This document shows, piece after piece, positions 13,682 to 20,399 of a stretch of DNA of 22,966 nucleotides. The DNA comes from a virus, in the IMG/VR virus record IMGVR_UViG_3300037258_000018, positions 1-22,966 of that record, one strand, 5' to 3'. The translations under genes were made by a program, and so were the position numbers. The notes beneath the pieces are model-generated. The model was given only the letters and a program-made list of their open reading frames with translations. It was not told where the DNA came from and ran no database searches. Every line of letters starts with the position of its first letter. The stretch's first letter is position 1.

Positions 13682-14116
13682 TTAGATCGCGGAGACTTCT
13701 ACAGCCTCCCAAGTGATTTCCCATTCCTGCGCCTCGAACACTTGCTTGGCGTTAGGAATGATGCTCGCCTCGGTGAGGGTGCCGTTGTACAGCGCCCAAG
13801 CCTTGCCCAATGACGGGGACCAAATGGACGCTTGCTGCGCCGGTAGGTCGTCGTCGGCCGCCTGAATGGCGCCGTTCCATTGGTCGAAAATCGCGACCGC
13901 GGGAGAGTCCGGCATCAAGTGGACTTTCATAACCACGAGATACGGGACCTTGCCCGAGGACTTGCGGCCATCGACGCCTTGCTTGGCAACCGCCGGCTTG
14001 ACATTCGCCGTGTCAAAGGCGTCGTCCACTGCGTAGCCTTCCAGAATCACGGGACCGTCGAACACGTCGGGAATCGTGATGGTAAATTCCGAGTTCATTG
14101 AGGTAATCGTTGCCAT
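13682..14116 (-). CDS. Tail tube protein (DUF3277 family)
   Basis: This is a 144-residue tube subunit that polymerises inside the sheath. Family pattern: ITSMNSEFTITIPDVFDGPVILEGYAVDDAFDTANV, then KVPYLVVMKVHLMPDSPAVAIFDQWNGAIQA, and an end EWEITWEAVEVSAI. Beta-rich start, one helix around the centre, and length are typical. It follows the sheath gene by 14 bases, with GAGAG as ribosome-binding site, and precedes the chaperone gene by 35 bases. The sheath-tube-chaperone-tape order is standard for contractile tails. Confidence 0.88.
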   Translation of the reverse strand: MATITSMNSEFTITIPDVFDGPVILEGYAVDDAFDTANVKPAVAKQGVDGRKSSGKVPYLVVMKVHLMPDSPAVAIFDQWNGAIQAADDDLPAQQASIWSPSLGKAWALYNGTLTEASIIPNAKQVFEAQEWEITWEAVEVSAI

Positions 14117-14130
14117 GGGTCTCTCGCTCG

Positions 14131-15861
14131 TTACTGCACGTCAACAGATGACATGCTGATTTGCTGCACGCTGCCGCCGTCAGTGTAATAGAAATTGATG
14201 ACCGGCGACCCGCGGTTGCCGCGGACGATGGCGCCCGGGTCGAGGATTTGCAGATACCATCCGGTGTTCTGAATCGTGGCCGTCGCGTTCGGGTCGTTGG
14301 TCGCGTTGTTGAGTGCGGCCGACTGCGCGGTGGACAACGTGACGCCGGCCACGAATGCGCCGAAATTCGCCATCTGCTGAATCGGTCCGAGGAGCGCCGC
14401 ACGAATGAGGTTGTATCCACGGGTCACATACGGCACGGCCGGGACGGTCTGCAACAGTGTCATCAACGCCAATTGGAACTGCGCGTTGAAATAGATTTGG
14501 TTGATGTAGGTATCGAACCACTTGAACGGCCCCGAGATTTGACCGGGCTGGTTTTCGATGAACTGCTGATTGGCCGTCGCATACGCGCCGTAGAAATTGT
14601 ACCCGTTGGCAATCAGGTTGTTTGCCACGGTTTCGCTCGTGACTTGCGCGGTGAGTCCGGCCTGCCCACGGAACGCGGCGACAGTGCGGCCGTTCGCCTG
14701 ATTGAAATTGATGCTCGCGGCGATAGCCGTTTGGAACGCGGCAATGACGCCGGTCCCGCTAATATCGAACACGGGCATGATGCCGGTATCGTTGGCTGCA
14801 TTCACGATGTTGCCGAACGAACCCGTGGCATCGTCCGAGGTCGTGGGCGATTGGTCGGAATCTTGGCACACATACAGATAGCGGTTGTTGGTCGTTTGGA
14901 CCCATGCCGCGAATGCTTCCTTGTTGGAAAGCGACTGTTCGGTAACGGTCAGGAACGTCGCCCAATTCTGCGTCGCTGCAACCACAGTGCCCATGATGGC
15001 CGCGGGCGTCGGCGCTGCCGCACCCTGCGAGGTCACGGCGCCGGTCGCGGCGGTGAGGTTCAGACCGTTCGCGAACGAGCCGGCGGTGGCAAAGCCAATC
15101 GTTGAGGTCGTGCCGGTCGCGCCCGAGCCATCGGCAATCACGAATGCATCACGCAGCGCGTCGTAAGTGCAAGTCGCCTGTCCGGCCACATCGACGGCGC
15201 CAAGCGAGACAGTGGCCGAGGTCGAGACGTTCACAGTACCCGTGCCGAGCAATACCGTGTAAGTGCCGAACGACGTGATAGTAGCCGGGCCATCGACTCC
15301 CGCGCCTATCAAAATATCGCCCACGGCAAGCTCGCCTGAGACCGTCGAGGCAATCGTGACAACGGCCGCGGTCTGCGAGCCCGTGCCGCTAAATACCGCA
15401 GTGGTCGATTGCAACCCGGCTTGAATGAGTGCTGCCGCATTGGTGAATGAGGTTGCGCCTGAGAGATTGATGGCGCTCGAAACGTTCGGCTGTCCGTTGA
15501 TGGTAATGGTGAGCGTACCGGAAAACGCCTGCAACTGTGCAAGCGAGAGAGCGGCCACCGAGCCACCCCGCAAGTACGCGGCAACCGCCGCGCTGTTGAA
15601 CTGAACGAAATACAGGGTGCTAGGCAACGCCGTGCAATTGGTGAACCCCGCGAAATAGACGTTGGCAAGCACCGTCTCGGGCGCATTCGGGCCGAACCAA
15701 TCGGCCACCGCCACCGCACTCGGGAATCCCTGTGCCGCGCCAATCGGTATCGACGGGTCAGAGGTCAGATAAACGGAGTTGAGCGAAAGCGGATTTCCCC
15801 CCGCGCCAAGGACGCCGGGGATTACATTTGCGAGGGCCGAGGCCGGAATGGATGCCGTCAT
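14131..15861 (-). CDS. Tail sheath protein (DUF3383 family) with an inserted beta module
   Basis: This 576-residue protein is the contractile outer sheath. DUF3383 features: an N-terminal SLNSVYLTSDPSIPIGAAQGFPSAVAVADWFGPNAPE, VYFAGF, INGQPNVSSAINLSGATSFT, a middle TVTEQSLSNKEAFAAWVQTT, and a C-terminal KWFDTYINQIYFNAQFQLAL followed by RGYNLIRAALLGPIQQMANFG and GAIVRGNRGSPVI. Residues of about 155-225 form an extra module that splits the stretch AALIQAGLQ ... ATCTYDALRDAFVIADG. ATG at 15861 lies after the largest intergenic gap of the unit (68 bases). The insert would be expected on the sheath surface, since a buried insert would block assembly. Confidence 0.88.
   Translation of the reverse strand: MTASIPASALANVIPGVLGAGGNPLSLNSVYLTSDPSIPIGAAQGFPSAVAVADWFGPNAPETVLANVYFAGFTNCTALPSTLYFVQFNSAAVAAYLRGGSVAALSLAQLQAFSGTLTITINGQPNVSSAINLSGATSFTNAAALIQAGLQSTTAVFSGTGSQTAAVVTIASTVSGELAVGDILIGAGVDGPATITSFGTYTVLLGTGTVNVSTSATVSLGAVDVAGQATCTYDALRDAFVIADGSGATGTTSTIGFATAGSFANGLNLTAATGAVTSQGAAAPTPAAIMGTVVAATQNWATFLTVTEQSLSNKEAFAAWVQTTNNRYLYVCQDSDQSPTTSDDATGSFGNIVNAANDTGIMPVFDISGTGVIAAFQTAIAASINFNQANGRTVAAFRGQAGLTAQVTSETVANNLIANGYNFYGAYATANQQFIENQPGQISGPFKWFDTYINQIYFNAQFQLALMTLLQTVPAVPYVTRGYNLIRAALLGPIQQMANFGAFVAGVTLSTAQSAALNNATNDPNATATIQNTGWYLQILDPGAIVRGNRGSPVINFYYTDGGSVQQISMSSVDVQ
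15187..15399 (-). repeat. Inserted beta module in the tail sheath
   Basis: Residues of about 155-225 read VFSGTGSQTAAVVTIAST, then GELAVGDILIGAGVDGPATI and TSFGTYTVLLGTGTVNVSTS. They interrupt DUF3383 between a helix (NAAALIQAGLQ) and a strand (TCTYDALRDAFVIA). The order of motifs (TGSQ, VTIA, VGD.L.GAGV, FGTYT, LGTGT, VST..TVS) matches the insertion in the gpJ-like wedge. Confidence 0.75.
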
Positions 15862-15900
15862 TGGGTTAACCCTTCGAGGTTCGAGAATATGTCAAACCGG
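15862..15900 (-). promoter_or_regulatory. Possible promoter/operator upstream of the sheath gene (weak)
   Basis: The 68-base gap before the sheath holds TTGACA at 15895-15890 (a perfect -35 consensus), a direct repeat TTCGAG-g-TTCGAG on the + strand, and the palindrome GGGTTAACCC at 15863-15872, just before the ATG. No good -10 hexamer is seen at 17-18 bases. It may be a regulated late promoter, a repressor site, or chance. Confidence 0.25.
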
Positions 15901-15929
15901 ATCATAGCCCGACCCGTCCTAAATCACAA

Positions 15930-16538
15930 CTAGGGCAGTTCCGGCGCGAAACCATCCGGCGGTGGGTTGGCGGGCGCCGCGTCGTACATGTTCACGGGAC
16001 CGACTGTATCGGCGTACTGCTGAGGCGTGGTCACGACCGGGTTATATTGCAGCCGGGCAGTGATAATCCAACGGTCCTCGTATTGCTGTTCCGCGTTGGT
16101 GAGCGGCGCCCGGATAGGGTCATCCGCGTACAGCGGCGCGCAGGCAGGCACGAGCGCGCGATAGGAAACATCATCGCGCAGCAAGGTCACAAGGATGTCC
16201 GCCCAATCGCTCGCGTTCGGCCCGTACACGTCCAATTGCATATCGAGCTTTTGTCCCATCTCCTCAGTCTGTGAGCTTGGGTCATCAACGTCCGGCGTCA
16301 CATCGACGTTCGTGCGCAAGCGCTTTTTCGTCATGGCGGTTATCACGACGAAGCCTTGCGGGTAGCCCTCACCGACGAGCGGCAGAGTATCCGGCATCGA
16401 CGTTCGATTGGGATAGCCTTGGATGACTTGCGGCGGATTCGTCGATAGACCGAGTTGCGTGACAATGAAATTGCCGAGTGCGGTGTACACGGCTTTGATG
16501 CCATTGGCGAGCACAGCTTGCGGAGTGGGCGCGCTCAT
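15930..16538 (-). CDS. Phage neck terminator protein, gp12-like (LIC_12616-type)
   Basis: This 202-residue protein is expected to cap the tail tube at the neck. Family-like pattern: AVYTALGNFIVTQLGL, VIQGYPNRTSMP, FVVITAMTKKRLRTN, KLDMQLDVYGPNASDWADIL, CAPLYADDPIRAPLTNAEQQYEDRWIITARLQYNPVVTTPQQYAD. It is placed just before the sheath, as in related contractile phages. ATG at 16538 (MSAPTPQAVLANG) overlaps the previous TGA by four bases; the longer open frame to 16616 lies inside the neighbouring gene and is not needed. Confidence 0.72.
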   Translation of the reverse strand: MSAPTPQAVLANGIKAVYTALGNFIVTQLGLSTNPPQVIQGYPNRTSMPDTLPLVGEGYPQGFVVITAMTKKRLRTNVDVTPDVDDPSSQTEEMGQKLDMQLDVYGPNASDWADILVTLLRDDVSYRALVPACAPLYADDPIRAPLTNAEQQYEDRWIITARLQYNPVVTTPQQYADTVGPVNMYDAAPANPPPDGFAPELP

Positions 16539-16957
16539 ACGTTGACCCCGGGCTTGGGCGTGTCGGTTTGCAGGACAACAATTAGCTTTGTCCAACCGCC
16601 GTTCTCGACATTCCACGGGCCGGCGGGCTCAACCACTTTCCAGTTTTGCACGGGCTCGCCTTGGAAGGTTCGGAACTGCAAGAGGTCTCCACCCTTCGCC
16701 TGCACGCGCACGATACCCTGTGTGTTGCCAAACATGTACACGGTGCGAAACACGCCCGTCATGTTCAGTCGCTCAATCTGGCGCAAGCCCTCTTTGTCGA
16801 GCGGCTGAATTTGAATGCGGACGGTGACGCCCGGCGCGTAGGCCGCGGTCTGCGTGAAATCCGAATTACTCGTGGCGCCAATGCTCTTGAGGTACAACGC
16901 CGTGCGGTCCGGGTTCACCGAGTTGATTGCGCCGCGTACTATGCCGTGTAGGTTCAT
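16535..16957 (-). CDS. Conserved neck protein of unknown function
   Basis: This 140-residue protein is predicted to be beta-rich: TVRIQIQPLDKEGLRQIERLNMTGVFRTVYMFG, GIVRVQAKGGDLLQF, QNWKVVEPAGPWNVENGGWTKLIVVLQTD. Genes of this look lie in the neck block of related contractile phages, often without a named function; a head-tail stopper role is possible. It overlaps both neighbours by four bases (ATGA at each end), so it should be made in step with the tail-completion and terminator proteins. Confidence 0.65.
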   Translation of the reverse strand: MNLHGIVRGAINSVNPDRTALYLKSIGATSNSDFTQTAAYAPGVTVRIQIQPLDKEGLRQIERLNMTGVFRTVYMFGNTQGIVRVQAKGGDLLQFRTFQGEPVQNWKVVEPAGPWNVENGGWTKLIVVLQTDTPKPGVNV

Positions 16958-17463
16958 TTCTTGACCTCGAATGCCACGGCGTCCTGCATATCGCCGCTAT
17001 CGACCAACGGCTTATCGAAGCCCTTGACCTTGATTGTAAATTCAGAGTTCGGCGGCGCGCTCCACGTAGCTATCGCCCGCTGCACGTCGCCAACCATGTC
17101 CTCACCAAGTATAGCCAACGATGCCTGCCCATCATAATCGGTTGTCTTAAGCGCAGCGGCGAGCACGTCGGCCCATGTCTTGGATTGCTTCGCAATGGTC
17201 GTTCGGAAAAACGGTCGCGCGGGCGCGGTCGCAGTGCCGTACTCATTCCAGAATGCAGCCTGCGCGATAGGCAACGGCGGTTGCAATTTCGGCGTCGCGT
17301 TACTGCCGACAGCTTTGAGAAAGCGCGCATTCGTCCGCGGCGGGTAGCGCGAGCCCTCAAGGAAACCCACGCGGAGCACGCCGGCATTTGTGACTTTTTT
17401 CTCAATCGAGGCGAGCGCGAGTGTCAGTTTTTTGCCGCCAACGACCTTGACGTTAGCAGCCAC
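16954..17463 (-). CDS. Tail completion / minor tail protein, HK97 gp10-like
   Basis: This 169-residue protein (start GTG at 17463) acts at the head-tail junction in the HK97 gp10/lambda Z group. Typical pieces: [15 protein letters not shown], then [29 protein letters not shown], the helix [18 protein letters not shown] and a C-terminal [16 protein letters not shown]. The start is uncertain. The frame is open to a TTG at 17556, and GTG codons occur at 17472 and 17463, all inside the end of the DUF4054 gene. GTG 17463 gives a first part [14 protein letters not shown] like that of relatives. No clear ribosome-binding site is visible; coupling to the upstream stop (11-base overlap) is likely. Confidence 0.75.
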   Translation of the reverse strand: MAANVKVVGGKKLTLALASIEKKVTNAGVLRVGFLEGSRYPPRTNARFLKAVGSNATPKLQPPLPIAQAAFWNEYGTATAPARPFFRTTIAKQSKTWADVLAAALKTTDYDGQASLAILGEDMVGDVQRAIATWSAPPNSEFTIKVKGFDKPLVDSGDMQDAVAFEVKK

Positions 17464-18238
17464 GACCGCCACCGCCCCACGGACCGGACCCGCCACCCCA
17501 AGGGCCGGGGCCGAGACCGATGAGCGGGTTGTACGCTCGCGCAGGCGCCGGTACAAAAATTGCCGTGCGGTATCGAGCGGTCATTGTCCAATAGTCCGCG
17601 CCGTACTTGGTCTGTAGAAAATACGCGGCGTTTGCATTCGGCGGCGCGCTCCACTCGGACGACACGGACACGTCGCCTTCGCTCGCATTGTTGATGCGAC
17701 CGACGATGCCTAGCGGTGGCGTGACGAGCGGCACGCCCGGTACAATGATGGTCTCAGACGCAACCGTCTGCGACGGAGCAATGTTATATGTACCAATTCC
17801 GCCGGTTCCGCTGCCGAGACTCGCAATGGCAGAGCCAACGATGAGCAACGAACTGCCGATGCTCGGGCCATCGTAGAGCGACAGGCCGACGCTCAACGGG
17901 ATTTGCGAGCCCGGATTGATGGCGGTCACGTTCATGACACCAGCGGTCACACTTGCCACGAATGACGCAGCGGGCGAGCCCACGCCGGCATCGTTGATGC
18001 CCTGGTGAATTGTCGCAAGGTGCGCCGTCAGCAAGTAGAGCAAGAACATGCGTTGGTTGCCGTCCTGCACTCGCGAGAAACACGTGTTGTTGAGGAGGAA
18101 CGTTGCCCCTGTGAAATCATTGGCGAGCGAGATAGGATTGATGCCCGTAAATTCCGGGTACGTCGCAAGAAACTCAGGCGCAGAGAATTGCACGATTCCC
18201 GGCGTGAAGGTCTGCGGAGCACATGGAATTACGGGCAT
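17453..18238 (-). CDS. Head-tail adaptor (DUF4054 family) with inserted beta module and Gly/Trp-rich tail
   Basis: This is a 261-residue neck adaptor. Residues 17-85 show the DUF4054 start ([41 protein letters not shown]). Residues 175-232 show its end ([40 protein letters not shown]). Between them, residues of about 92-167 are an extra beta module. The last 20 residues are low complexity, with two GPWGGG units, ending in Cys. This end overlaps the start of the next gene. DUF4054 proteins connect the portal/head to neck proteins. ATG at 18238 follows AAGGAAC. Confidence 0.85.
   Translation of the reverse strand: MPVIPCAPQTFTPGIVQFSAPEFLATYPEFTGINPISLANDFTGATFLLNNTCFSRVQDGNQRMFLLYLLTAHLATIHQGINDAGVGSPAASFVASVTAGVMNVTAINPGSQIPLSVGLSLYDGPSIGSSLLIVGSAIASLGSGTGGIGTYNIAPSQTVASETIIVPGVPLVTPPLGIVGRINNASEGDVSVSSEWSAPPNANAAYFLQTKYGADYWTMTARYRTAIFVPAPARAYNPLIGLGPGPWGGGSGPWGGGGRGC
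17738..17965 (-). repeat. Inserted beta module in the DUF4054 adaptor
   Basis: Residues of about 92-167 read [20 protein letters not shown], then [20 protein letters not shown] and [20 protein letters not shown], then [13 protein letters not shown]. They lie between the AHLATIHQG helix and the [12 protein letters not shown] strand of DUF4054. The VTAV/I, VGxxL, GTGGxGTY and SQTVAS pieces match modules in the cement protein and, more loosely, those in sheath and gpJ. Confidence 0.75.
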
Positions 18239-18247
18239 CGTCGTTCC

Positions 18248-18688
18248 TTACTCGTCGGTGCGGGTTTCGAGCACGCCAGCGTCGGCGCCCTCGGACTTGA
18301 CCTTGACTTTGCGGTCCTTGTCGATGGGTCCAAGAATGACCGGCGTTCCCACCGAATCGTTCTTGCGCGTGGCCGCGTCCGCGTGCGACTTAGCCGCGAA
18401 CAAAACTTCATTGCGCAACAGCCATGACTTAGGATGCTCGGCGCACCACTGTTCCCAAAACGCTTTCGGCACATTGAAATTGATGTATGCCTGTGGCTTC
18501 AATTTGTTCGGCGCCGGATTCTGTAGATTGATCGGGCCGCCATTCGAGTTCCAACCCTTGAGGGTGAACATTTGGTAGTGCTCCCCCTTCGCAGGGGCGC
18601 TGCCGACAACGGCCTTTTGCAATCCGATTTCGAGCTTGATTCCATTGGGGAGCTTGCACCCCACTGCTACTGTTTCAACATTCGCCAT
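18248..18688 (-). CDS. Conserved phage protein of unknown function (head region)
   Basis: This 146-residue protein begins MANVETVAVGCKLPNGIKLEIGLQ. It has a beta-rich front half with FTLKGWNSNGGP, then NFNVPKAFWEQWCAEHPKSWLLRNEVLFAAKSHADA, and a charged end KVKVKSEGADAGVLETRTDE. Proteins with VGCKLPxG near the start and a VPxxFWxxW helix occur at this place, between capsid and DUF4054 genes, in related contractile phages, as far as I recall. No function is known to me. ATG at 18688 has an AGGAG ribosome-binding site. Confidence 0.75.
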   Translation of the reverse strand: MANVETVAVGCKLPNGIKLEIGLQKAVVGSAPAKGEHYQMFTLKGWNSNGGPINLQNPAPNKLKPQAYINFNVPKAFWEQWCAEHPKSWLLRNEVLFAAKSHADAATRKNDSVGTPVILGPIDKDRKVKVKSEGADAGVLETRTDE

Positions 18689-18698
18689 GACTCAACTC

Positions 18699-19316
18699 CT
18701 ATGGTGTAAAAAACGCGGCACTCGACACAATGCCAAGCTGCCCCGGCATTATGTTATAGCACACGAGGAACGGTGTCGCCTCGCAATTGGCCGGCGGCGC
18801 AGTGGGAAGCCCCGAGACGGCCGAGCCATCCACGAGTGAGGCATACACGGTGTTGCCCGCTATGCCGCCCCCGGCAAACCGTAGCCAGAAATTCCCGCGG
18901 TCGTGCATCGTGACCACAAGGCCCGGCCGGACCCGCAGACCGCCGAACGGCCAAGGCGTCGCGGTTGGGTCGTAGAACTCCCATGTGTAGGATGCCTGCC
19001 AGCCCGCCAGATACTTCGGGCCGCCCACGACGCCGCCATTGGCCCCATTGAGCGAGCGGAAGGGAATGACGATGCCTTGGGCATCCTGTGCGGTTACGCG
19101 GATGTTCTGAGTGGTTCCCGTCGATGGGTCGCCCCACGCGAACCGCCCTTGCAGGACGCCACCCGCGGCCGAGTCGCTCGTCCACGCATGAACGCCGGCA
19201 TTGACAGAGCGAAAGGGGGCGCGAGCTTCAAGGTTCTGCGCAATGGGCCATGAAGCAAAAGCGCCCTCATAGTTTCCCATGAGGGCGCCTTGCGCGCCTT
19301 GTGACGGCGCGGACAT
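18699..19316 (-). CDS. Cement-like capsid decoration protein (module-free paralogue)
   Basis: This 205-residue protein lies 12 bases after the capsid gene. It aligns by eye with the cement-like protein upstream of the capsid gene: EGAFASWPIAQ / KGDFASLNPYS, GGVLQGRFAWGDP / GGLLVGNFAWVGP, LVVTMHDRGNFWLRFAGGGI / FMVTLINGGDLWAEFATGAT, NTVYASLVDGSAVSG / MKVYADPNDGAPIA, and a strand-rich end. In related phages cement proteins bind the outside of the capsid lattice and stabilise it. This copy lacks the large inserted modules and instead has about 45 different residues around GPKYLAGWQASYTWEFYDP. A terminator-like hairpin lies over codons 10-19; M13 (19280) is an alternative start within it. Confidence 0.7.
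   Translation of the reverse strand: MSAPSQGAQGALMGNYEGAFASWPIAQNLEARAPFRSVNAGVHAWTSDSAAGGVLQGRFAWGDPSTGTTQNIRVTAQDAQGIVIPFRSLNGANGGVVGGPKYLAGWQASYTWEFYDPTATPWPFGGLRVRPGLVVTMHDRGNFWLRFAGGGIAGNTVYASLVDGSAVSGLPTAPPANCEATPFLVCYNIMPGQLGIVSSAAFFTP
19257..19288 (-). terminator. Intrinsic terminator-like hairpin just after the capsid gene, inside the next CDS
   Basis: On the minus strand GCGCCCTCAT (19288-19279), an eight-base loop GGGAAACT, and ATGAGGGCGC (19270-19261) form a perfect ten-base-pair stem. It is directly followed by TTTTGCTT (from 19260). GC-rich stem plus T-run is the classic rho-independent form. It lies about 40 bases past the capsid stop but within the first 20 codons of the following gene, so it may act as a partial terminator or as an RNA 3'-end stabiliser. 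Confidence 0.65.
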
Positions 19317-19328
19317 GCTGAGGTCGCC

Positions 19329-20363
19329 TTATTCGCCGAGCATCGTGGCGATGAACGCCGGATACTTGATGATGGTCCCCCACGTGCCGGCAGACTTTTT
19401 CTGCTCCCACGAGGACGACTTGGTGACGACGGCGTGCGCGCGCATTTTCTCGGTGAAAGCGGACACGACCGTTTCTTGACCCTCAACCATGGGCGCAATC
19501 AACTGCACGAGTTCCGTTCCGCCCTCGCCCCCGCCGCCGTTGATGGCGAACTCGGGGATTGTCACGATGGACAGGTTGGGGAAATTCGTCTTTATCTGCG
19601 TGTACACGTTGACGTTGTACTGGTTCGTGTTGTTGAAATTCGTGACGTTGCCCGGCGAGATGCCGAGATTGAACTTGGTTTCCGCGTCCACCAACCCATC
19701 GCCCTGCGCAATCATCTGTTGCACGAGACGCAGAACGTCACCGTAAATCACGGTCGCATCAGCACCAAACCACGAGGAGGTCGGGGCAATCGGCGCCGGC
19801 AGCGCCGGGTCATTCGTGCCGCCGTAGCATTGCAAGTTCGAGATGCCGTACAAGTACGACAGGTTTTGGAACTTGGTGATGGCGAGGGCAGACGCCTTGT
19901 TGATGTTCGCGGCGCGGTCAATGCGAGCCTCGGCGGCGCGCTCCAACTCACGCTGACCCCAACGGGTGTTGACTTGGAAATGGTAGCTCTGACGAGAAAC
20001 CCAATTCTCGTTCGAGTTCGCCATTCCGCCCTGCGAGTAGTCGCCATACGACTCGGTTTCGCCGGTACGTTCCACAACGGGGAACATGCTGGTATCGACG
20101 ACCCAAGTTCCGTACTTGGTCTCACCGTACAGTACCGCGGCCTTAGTGGGGCTCACCAAAACCTCGATTTGCGCGGGGTCAACGTAGGTCGTGAACAGCG
20201 AGGGCACGCCCGCGTTCGCCTGCGTCACCAACTGCGGCTGAGCGTCGAGCGCCAAGCTGCGGTCGAACAACTGCATGCCCGAGGCTTCGGCCTGAATGCC
20301 GGCCATGAAATGGATGCCGTAGCGGCGGGCTGCGTCGGCGTGGTCGAATGCAATGCGCTTCAT
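19329..20363 (-). CDS. Major capsid protein (DUF2184 family)
   Basis: This 344-residue HK97-type capsid protein is the main shell subunit. The DUF2184 pattern is visible: PSLFTTYVDPAQIEVLVSPTKAAVLYGETKYGTW, VVERTGETESYGDYSQGGMANSN, YHFQVNTRWGQRELERAAEARIDRAANINKASALAI, SYLYGISNLQCYGGTNDPALP, and a C-terminal LVQLIAPMVEGQETVVSAFTEKMRAHAVV ending KYPAFIATMLGE. It starts at ATG 20363 with AGGAAA about ten bases upstream. The leader ACACAGGAAACACGACTATG is nearly the same as that of the cement gene upstream. It is followed by a terminator-like hairpin, which may help set its high expression. Confidence 0.88.
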   Translation of the reverse strand: MKRIAFDHADAARRYGIHFMAGIQAEASGMQLFDRSLALDAQPQLVTQANAGVPSLFTTYVDPAQIEVLVSPTKAAVLYGETKYGTWVVDTSMFPVVERTGETESYGDYSQGGMANSNENWVSRQSYHFQVNTRWGQRELERAAEARIDRAANINKASALAITKFQNLSYLYGISNLQCYGGTNDPALPAPIAPTSSWFGADATVIYGDVLRLVQQMIAQGDGLVDAETKFNLGISPGNVTNFNNTNQYNVNVYTQIKTNFPNLSIVTIPEFAINGGGGEGGTELVQLIAPMVEGQETVVSAFTEKMRAHAVVTKSSSWEQKKSAGTWGTIIKYPAFIATMLGE

Positions 20364-20399
20364 AGTCGTGTTTCCTGTGTCTCTGATTCTGCTACTCGA

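Noticed and set aside
14161-15105. + strand open frame of 314 codons opposite the sheath gene
   Set aside because: Arg/Gly/His-rich shadow of the DUF3383 gene without family features.
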